A stretch of 60,743 bases of DNA from a virus. Below are positions 56,955 to 60,743 of this stretch, piece by piece; position 1 is the stretch's first letter, and each line of letters opens with the position of its first letter. Made by a program: the position numbers and the translations under genes. The notes under the pieces were generated by a model, which saw only the letters and a program-made list of their open reading frames with translations, was not told the DNA's origin and did no database searches. Location of the stretch: positions 1 to 60,743 of IMG/VR virus record IMGVR_UViG_3300013285_000001, one strand, 5' to 3'.

Positions 56955-57392
56955 ATGGCAGCTCTTAAAGCAGCGCGTACAGCGCAAAACGTGATGGAGG
57001 CGGAGTTCGTCTTCTCCATCGGCGACACGATGACCAACACGTCGGCCGCTGCGGACGCTTTCGCGACCGTCGCAGCCCACGTGTTCGACGTGATCAACCT
57101 GCCTGTCGGCGCGATCATCGTCGGCGGTTCGATTACGACCGACACCGCGTTCACGGGCTCCTCCGCCTACAACGTAACGGTTGGGGACTCTGGTAGCGCA
57201 TCGCGCTATCTGGGCTCTACGGACAAGACAAGCGCTGCCACCACGGCGCTGGTCCCAACGGGCTACATCGGCGTGGGCGAAAACATCCGCCTGACCGTGA
57301 CCCCGACTGTCGCTGCAGCAACCGCCGGCAAGGTCACCTTGCGCGTGTTGTACGTGGTTCAGTTCCGCGCCAACGAGGTTGTCCCAGCCTAA
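56955..57392 (+). CDS. Head decoration/structural protein
   Basis: A 145-residue beta-rich protein: QNVMEAEFVFSIGDTMTNTS, HVFDVINLPVGAIIVGGSIT, SSAYNVTVGDSGSASRYLGS and a C-terminal KVTLRVLYVVQFRANEVVPA. It follows the capsid gene by 25 bp and ends at a terminator, the usual position of a capsid-stabilising protein. The family is known to me only as a conserved phage structural protein. Confidence 0.7.
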   Translation: MAALKAARTAQNVMEAEFVFSIGDTMTNTSAAADAFATVAAHVFDVINLPVGAIIVGGSITTDTAFTGSSAYNVTVGDSGSASRYLGSTDKTSAATTALVPTGYIGVGENIRLTVTPTVAAATAGKVTLRVLYVVQFRANEVVPA

Positions 57393-57406
57393 AAGCTGAG
57401 ATGAGA

Positions 57407-57436
57407 AGGACGGGGTTTCGGCCCCGTCCTTTTTTT
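57407..57436 (+). terminator. Rho-independent terminator after head genes
   Basis: Nine-bp stem AGGACGGGG/CCCCGTCCT with loop TTTCGG and a run of seven T. It separates the capsid transcripts from the connector and fibre genes, so these need a promoter of their own or read-through. Confidence 0.95.
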
Positions 57437-57455
57437 GTATCCAACAAAGGACGCT

Positions 57456-57827
57456 ATGAAATTCGCACTGTCTAGAAACCGCACCATCTCTTCAACTTGC
57501 GGGTTGTCGATCGAATTCAAAAAGGGCGAGCTCACCTTGGTGCCGCCCGCCATGTATGCCGAGGTCATCGCCGCAGGCGGCGTCCCCGAGACCGAGCTGG
57601 AGGAAGACGATCTGCCAACGTCCGGGCCTACGCCGGAAGAGCTGGCCGAGCGCGAGGCCGAGATGTTCGCGGCCTTCGAGGCGATCGTGCTGCGCGGTAG
57701 CCGCGACGATTTCACAGCCGGCGGGATGCCGCACAACTCGGTGCTGGCCCGCGAGCTTGGTTGGTCCACCCAGGCCAAAGAGCGCGACGCTGCATGGGTG
57801 AAGTTCCAGGCTGGCCGGGACGAGTAA
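57456..57827 (+). CDS. Head-tail connector region protein, unknown
   Basis: A 123-residue protein from MKFALSRNRTISSTCGLSIE (ATG at 57456, after AAAGGA). It includes KKGELTLVPPAMYAEVIAAG, an acidic linker (ETELEEDDLPTSG) and a C-terminal GGMPHNSVLARELGWSTQAK that could be an HTH-like helix pair. It is followed directly by the adaptor gene. I recall this small protein in the N4-gp56 phage group without function. Confidence 0.7.
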   Translation: MKFALSRNRTISSTCGLSIEFKKGELTLVPPAMYAEVIAAGGVPETELEEDDLPTSGPTPEELAEREAEMFAAFEAIVLRGSRDDFTAGGMPHNSVLARELGWSTQAKERDAAWVKFQAGRDE

Positions 57828-58484
57828 ATGAATACGGACGACCTTGTCGCTCGGTTTCGCTCAGAGATGAGCGACGAGGCGTCTCCGTATTTGTGGAGCG
57901 ACTCGCTGGTGTACCAGTACATCGACGACGCCCACAAGAACTTCTGCCGTTTCACCAACGGCATCGCCGACGCCCGTACAGCACTGGTCACTCAGATTGC
58001 TGTCGTGCCGGCCACTGAGTGGTACGACTTGCACAAGTCGATCCTGAAGATCCGCACAGCGACGCGCCAAGACACGGGCGTAGAGGTTGAGATGATCAAC
58101 CCCGAGCGCATTGCCGCTGAAGGCATCAGGTTTGATGGCAGGACCGGCCCGCTGCGGGTGATGGTCCAAGGGCTCGAAGCCCACACCGTTCGTGCGTGGC
58201 CGGTTCCAGCCGAGACAGTCATCGTGAACCTGACCGTCTTCCGGCTCCCGCTGTTGGACATCACCGACGACGGCGACCAAGAGTTTGAGATCGACGGCCA
58301 GCACCACGCGCACTTGTTGTTGTGGGTAAAGCACTTGGCCTATGACAAACAAGATGCGGAAACATTCGACCGGCGCAAGTCGGACGAGTTTGCGCAGCGC
58401 TTCCAGGCGTACTGCGCCGACGTAAAGAAAGAGCAGGACCGCGCGCGACGCGTGGGAATGCCGGTCGCGTACGGCGGCATCTGA
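57828..58484 (+). CDS. Phage adaptor protein (DUF6682-like)
   Basis: A 218-residue protein: FRSEMSDEASPYLWSDSLVY, then QYIDDAHKNFCRFTNGIADA, beta strands (TEWYDLHKSILKIRTA, TVIVNLTVFRLPLLDI) and LLLWVKHLAYDKQDAETFDR near the end. The helical N-terminus with L-W-x-D-x-x-x-x-x-Y-I-D-x-A and the beta sandwich match head-tail adaptors (gp4/DUF6682-like) that bind below the portal. It starts 1 bp after the upstream stop. Confidence 0.8.
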   Translation: MNTDDLVARFRSEMSDEASPYLWSDSLVYQYIDDAHKNFCRFTNGIADARTALVTQIAVVPATEWYDLHKSILKIRTATRQDTGVEVEMINPERIAAEGIRFDGRTGPLRVMVQGLEAHTVRAWPVPAETVIVNLTVFRLPLLDITDDGDQEFEIDGQHHAHLLLWVKHLAYDKQDAETFDRRKSDEFAQRFQAYCADVKKEQDRARRVGMPVAYGGI

Positions 58485-58508
58485 CTAATACATCTTTAGG
58501 AGCCACCC

Positions 58509-58979
58509 ATGGCCGCAATGTCTGACTTTCTCGAGAACAAAATCATCGACTGGCTGTTCCGGGCTCAGGCGATCGGCATCACTGGCGCTACCGCTGCGGC
58601 AGGCACCGGGCCGGCGAACTTGTATGTTGGCCTGTACACCACCACACCAACGGATGTGGGGGGCGGCACTGAGGTCACGGGCGGCTCGTACGCCCGAGTG
58701 ACGATCGCCAGCGCACTTACCGCATGGGCCGGCTCGCAGGCTGCAGCTTCCACTGTCGCCTCGACTGGCACTGGCGGGACCACCTCAAACAATGCCGCCA
58801 TCACGTTCCCAACACCAACGGCGAACTGGGGCGTGATCAACGGCTTCGCGATCCTTGATGCGTCCACCGGCGGCAACGTGCTGATCTACGGCGCGCTCAC
58901 CGTGGCCAAGACGGTGAACAACGGGGACGCGGCTCCGTCGTTTATTCCGGCAGCTATGTCCATCCAACTCGATAACTGA
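58509..58979 (+). CDS. Phage fibre/tail protein family
   Basis: A 156-residue protein; ATG 58509 or the second Met at 58518 could start. It reads SDFLENKIIDWLFRAQ, then ANLYVGLYTTTPTDVGGGTE and a long Gly/Thr/Ala beta-rich region with WGVINGFAILDASTGGNVLI. The L-Y-V-G-L-Y-T-T-x-P-x-D ... G-G-x-Y-A-R pattern is a recurrent phage tail fibre-associated family. It is probably a small trimeric tail component. Confidence 0.75.
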   Translation: MAAMSDFLENKIIDWLFRAQAIGITGATAAAGTGPANLYVGLYTTTPTDVGGGTEVTGGSYARVTIASALTAWAGSQAAASTVASTGTGGTTSNNAAITFPTPTANWGVINGFAILDASTGGNVLIYGALTVAKTVNNGDAAPSFIPAAMSIQLDN

Positions 58980-58989
58980 TCGAGCTCTC

Positions 58990-59070
58990 ATGAGCTTCAT
59001 CGCCGACCGGGTTGCGCAGACGGCTTCCGGCGGCTCAGCCGCGAAGGTCCGCTTGGAAGTAATGGCGTAG
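58990..59070 (+). pseudogene. Truncated fibre N-terminal fragment 1
   Basis: Twenty-six codons starting MSFIADRVAQTASGGSAAKV. The start M-S-x-x-A-D-R-V matches the start of the full fibre gene at 59218 (MSIYADRVKDRATITGTGAI), then diverges and stops. There is no good function for such a peptide, so it is read as a remnant of a fibre N-terminal module. Confidence 0.6.
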
Positions 59071-59083
59071 GTCTGGAGAAATA

Positions 59084-59221
59084 ATGGCAGCTGCTGTAGG
59101 TCTAAAGGATAGAGTACAAGACACCAGTTCTACTATAGGAACTGGTCCGATTGCTCTCGATGGGACACCCCCACTGGGGTATAAAACCTTCGCAAGTGCG
59201 TTTGGCAGTAGCACGCAATGA
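59084..59221 (+). pseudogene. Truncated fibre N-terminal fragment 2
   Basis: Forty-five codons, preceded by CTGGAG. It reads VGLKDRVQDTSSTIGTGPIA and DGTPPLGYKTFASAFG, paralogous to residues 5-40 of the fibre (VKDRATITGTGAITLSGAAP, TGYRTFQTAF). The frame then ends at TGA overlapping the fibre start (ATGA). It looks like an older fibre N-terminus cut off by recombination, though coupled translation as a short leader remains possible. Confidence 0.65.
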
Positions 59222-60477
59222 GCATCTACGCCGACCGAGTCAAAGACAGAGCCACCATCACCGGCACGGGTGCGATTACGCTATCGGGTGCTGCACCTAC
59301 GGGATACCGGACCTTCCAGACGGCGTTTGTCACTGCGCAGACGGTGGCCTATTGCATCGCAGACCAGTCCGGCACGGACTGGGAAGTCGGAACGGGGGTT
59401 TTCAATGGAACTACCGGCCTGACGCGGGTCACGGTGCTGGGTTCGAGCAACGCTGGTTCGCTGGTGAGTTTCACGGGCGGCTCGCAGGATGTGTTTTGTA
59501 CCGCGCCTGCAAAATATCTTGACGCTTTCACATCTACGAATCAGGGAACCGTGCCAGCGTCTGGCGGCGGCACAGTCAACTTCCTGCGGGCTGATGGCAC
59601 GTTTGCCGCTCCCCCTACAACTGCTCCCGCAGGTTCCGACACCCAGATTCAATACAACAACGCTGGTACGTTTGGGGCAAATGCCAACTTCTTCTACACC
59701 AGCGGGACAAATACCCTTACTTTAGGGGCTATTACTAGCCCGTCCGGAGGATTGACTGTCACCCCGTTTGCTCCAGCGGCAGGGACTGCTCCAGCAACAC
59801 TAAATATCACTGGTGCAGCATCGCAAGACGCAAACAATGGCGGCGCAGTAAACATTAACGGTGGAACTGCACTTGCCCCATCCACGGCAATTGGGGGGTC
59901 ATTATTTTTGGTAGGTGGCGCAGCAACATCTGCATCAGGAGGTAGCGCTGTTATTAGAAGCGGTACAGGAACAACTGGCGGTGTGTTTCAATTTATAAGT
60001 GGGGCAGGTTCTTCTGGAAGTAGTGGCGGTTTTACTATTGGCAGCGGTATCGGAATTGGAAGCGGAAATTTTAGTTTTGGCACCGGTAACGGTTTGACAG
60101 GCAATTCTGGAAATCAAAGTTTTTCTACTGGTTCATCTTCTTTGGCGTCGGGAACCACAGGTTCGTTTAACTTTACAACAGGCGCCCAATCCAACGGTGG
60201 AACATCCGGCTCATTTAACGTCAACCTCGGCACTTCGTCCACCGGCACAGGCGGCAGCATCATCTTGCGCCCCGGCAACGGCGCAACAAAGGGTAGCACT
60301 CGCCTTCGCTCCAGCCTTGCTACTGACGTGATCCAAATCACAGACAACGGCACCAATCAGATAGGATTCTTTGGTGCAACTCCCGTTGTCAAGCAAACTA
60401 CTGGCGGTACACCTACGGGCGCATATACGCTCAACGATGTAATCGCTGCCCTTCAAGCCTACGGATTACTAGTGTAA
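59218..60477 (+). CDS. Tail fibre protein
   Basis: A 419-residue protein. The N-terminal 100 residues (MSIYADRVKDRATITGTGAI, TGYRTFQTAFVTAQTVAYCI, FNGTTGLTRVTVLGSSNAGS) are a virion-attachment domain common in podophage fibres. Residues 120-350 are a Gly/Ser/Thr repeat (GGAVNINGGTALAPSTAIGG-like, GSGIGIGSGNFSFGTGNG), the pattern of a triple beta-helix shaft. The C-terminus (GTPTGAYTLNDVIAALQAYG) is a short trimerisation motif. The shaft bases from 59800 are AT-richer than the neighbours, suggesting a swapped-in segment. Confidence 0.85.
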   Translation: MSIYADRVKDRATITGTGAITLSGAAPTGYRTFQTAFVTAQTVAYCIADQSGTDWEVGTGVFNGTTGLTRVTVLGSSNAGSLVSFTGGSQDVFCTAPAKYLDAFTSTNQGTVPASGGGTVNFLRADGTFAAPPTTAPAGSDTQIQYNNAGTFGANANFFYTSGTNTLTLGAITSPSGGLTVTPFAPAAGTAPATLNITGAASQDANNGGAVNINGGTALAPSTAIGGSLFLVGGAATSASGGSAVIRSGTGTTGGVFQFISGAGSSGSSGGFTIGSGIGIGSGNFSFGTGNGLTGNSGNQSFSTGSSSLASGTTGSFNFTTGAQSNGGTSGSFNVNLGTSSTGTGGSIILRPGNGATKGSTRLRSSLATDVIQITDNGTNQIGFFGATPVVKQTTGGTPTGAYTLNDVIAALQAYGLLV

Positions 60478-60479
60478 AT

Positions 60480-60743
60480 ATGCCTATTACCGCAAACTTA
60501 ATCCTCGAAACCGGCCTTGTTGTTACATACCATCGTGTGATTTCTGTTGTCACGATGATGAATTTGGGCGCAGAGATGCTAATTGCATCCGTCCAATCAT
60601 GGGTTGACAAGGCCCGTGCAGATAATGGAGAAACTGCACACTTTAGCAGTTATCAAGTGGCACTAACGCCACAAACTGGCCTTGTGGCAAAGGCTGAACT
60701 TGCGCTGGTGTCGGACTCAACCTGCCCATTGTTTGGCGGCACC
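60480..60743 (+). CDS. 5' part of the fibre-locus gene that wraps to position 1
   Basis: ATG at 60480, 2 bp after the fibre stop. The first 47 residues (MPITANLILETGLVVTYHRV, then ISVVTMMNLGAEMLIASVQS) precede the part repeated at base 1, giving 213 residues in total. The beta-hairpin start P-I-T-x-N-L-x-x-x-x-G-x-x-x-T-Y-H-R-V is familiar from small phage fibre-associated proteins. The function is unknown. Confidence 0.8.
   Translation, partial: MPITANLILETGLVVTYHRVISVVTMMNLGAEMLIASVQSWVDKARADNGETAHFSSYQVALTPQTGLVAKAELALVSDSTCPLFGGT
60621..60743. repeat. Terminal redundancy, right copy
   Basis: Identical to 1-123. See the left copy for interpretation as circular closure. Confidence 0.9.

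Noticed and set aside
58990-60477. Diversity-generating retroelement at the fibre locus
   Set aside because: No reverse transcriptase or template/variable repeat pair was found. The truncated modules are explained by recombination.

Overview
The window is one complete tailed-phage genome in circular form. Its first 123 bases are repeated exactly as its last 123 (1-123 = 60621-60743), and one gene runs off the right end and continues in frame at base 1, so the unique length is about 60,620 bp. The virus looks like a temperate podovirus-type phage: it has a tyrosine integrase with an excisionase-like partner, a tRNA-derived attP, a P22-type portal, an N4-gp56-type capsid, a DUF6682-like adaptor and no recognisable tail sheath, tube or classical tape measure. 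The host is probably a high-GC betaproteobacterium, perhaps of the order Burkholderiales. This is inferred from base composition, from the small-gene repertoire, and from a 49-nt 3' tRNA-Val(GAC) segment whose acceptor strand reads CGCGCCT-A-CCA.

Late genes are on the + strand and cross the window ends. From 47.87 kb they run: terminase small and large subunits, a small protein, DUF5856, portal, scaffold, lysozyme, holin, lipoprotein, sigma-like protein, capsid, head proteins, adaptor, and a fibre locus carrying two truncated fibre N-terminal modules in front of the full fibre. From base 1 they continue: fibre-tail adaptor, DUF6127 membrane protein, propeller-like and lectin-like tail proteins, internal virion proteins, a 2366-residue virion protein with a HEAMH zinc-protease motif, a Cys-rich protein and a metallophosphoesterase.

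attP (21.49-21.72 kb) separates this arm from the early arm. The - strand from 23.4 kb down to 21.75 kb holds excisionase, integrase and small genes. The rest of the - strand, 47.6 to 23.5 kb, is a series of tightly overlapping operons. The replication core, in transcription order, is an AEP-like primase/SF3-type helicase, a MoxR AAA+ ATPase, a DUF3150-like protein, a VWA metallopeptidase-like protein, a Cas4/RecB-like nuclease, a SNF2-type helicase, a family A DNA polymerase interrupted by an intein, a putative ssDNA-binding protein, an exonuclease and a PD-(D/E)XK nuclease. Dozens of 36-150 aa genes sit between them, many joined by ATGA/GTGA overlaps.

The most striking observations are: (1) a 187-residue intein in motif B of the DNA polymerase that contains a 120-codon ORF in another frame with its own Shine-Dalgarno sequence; (2) a MoxR-VWA-DUF3150 set; (3) seven copies of the hexamer GGGTTA just upstream of a 53-aa gene; (4) six 13-bp iterons and other repeat blocks among short genes at 45.6-47.7 kb; (5) a detailed attP with five arm-type repeats; (6) staged remnants of fibre N-terminal modules. 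No CI-like repressor was recognised.
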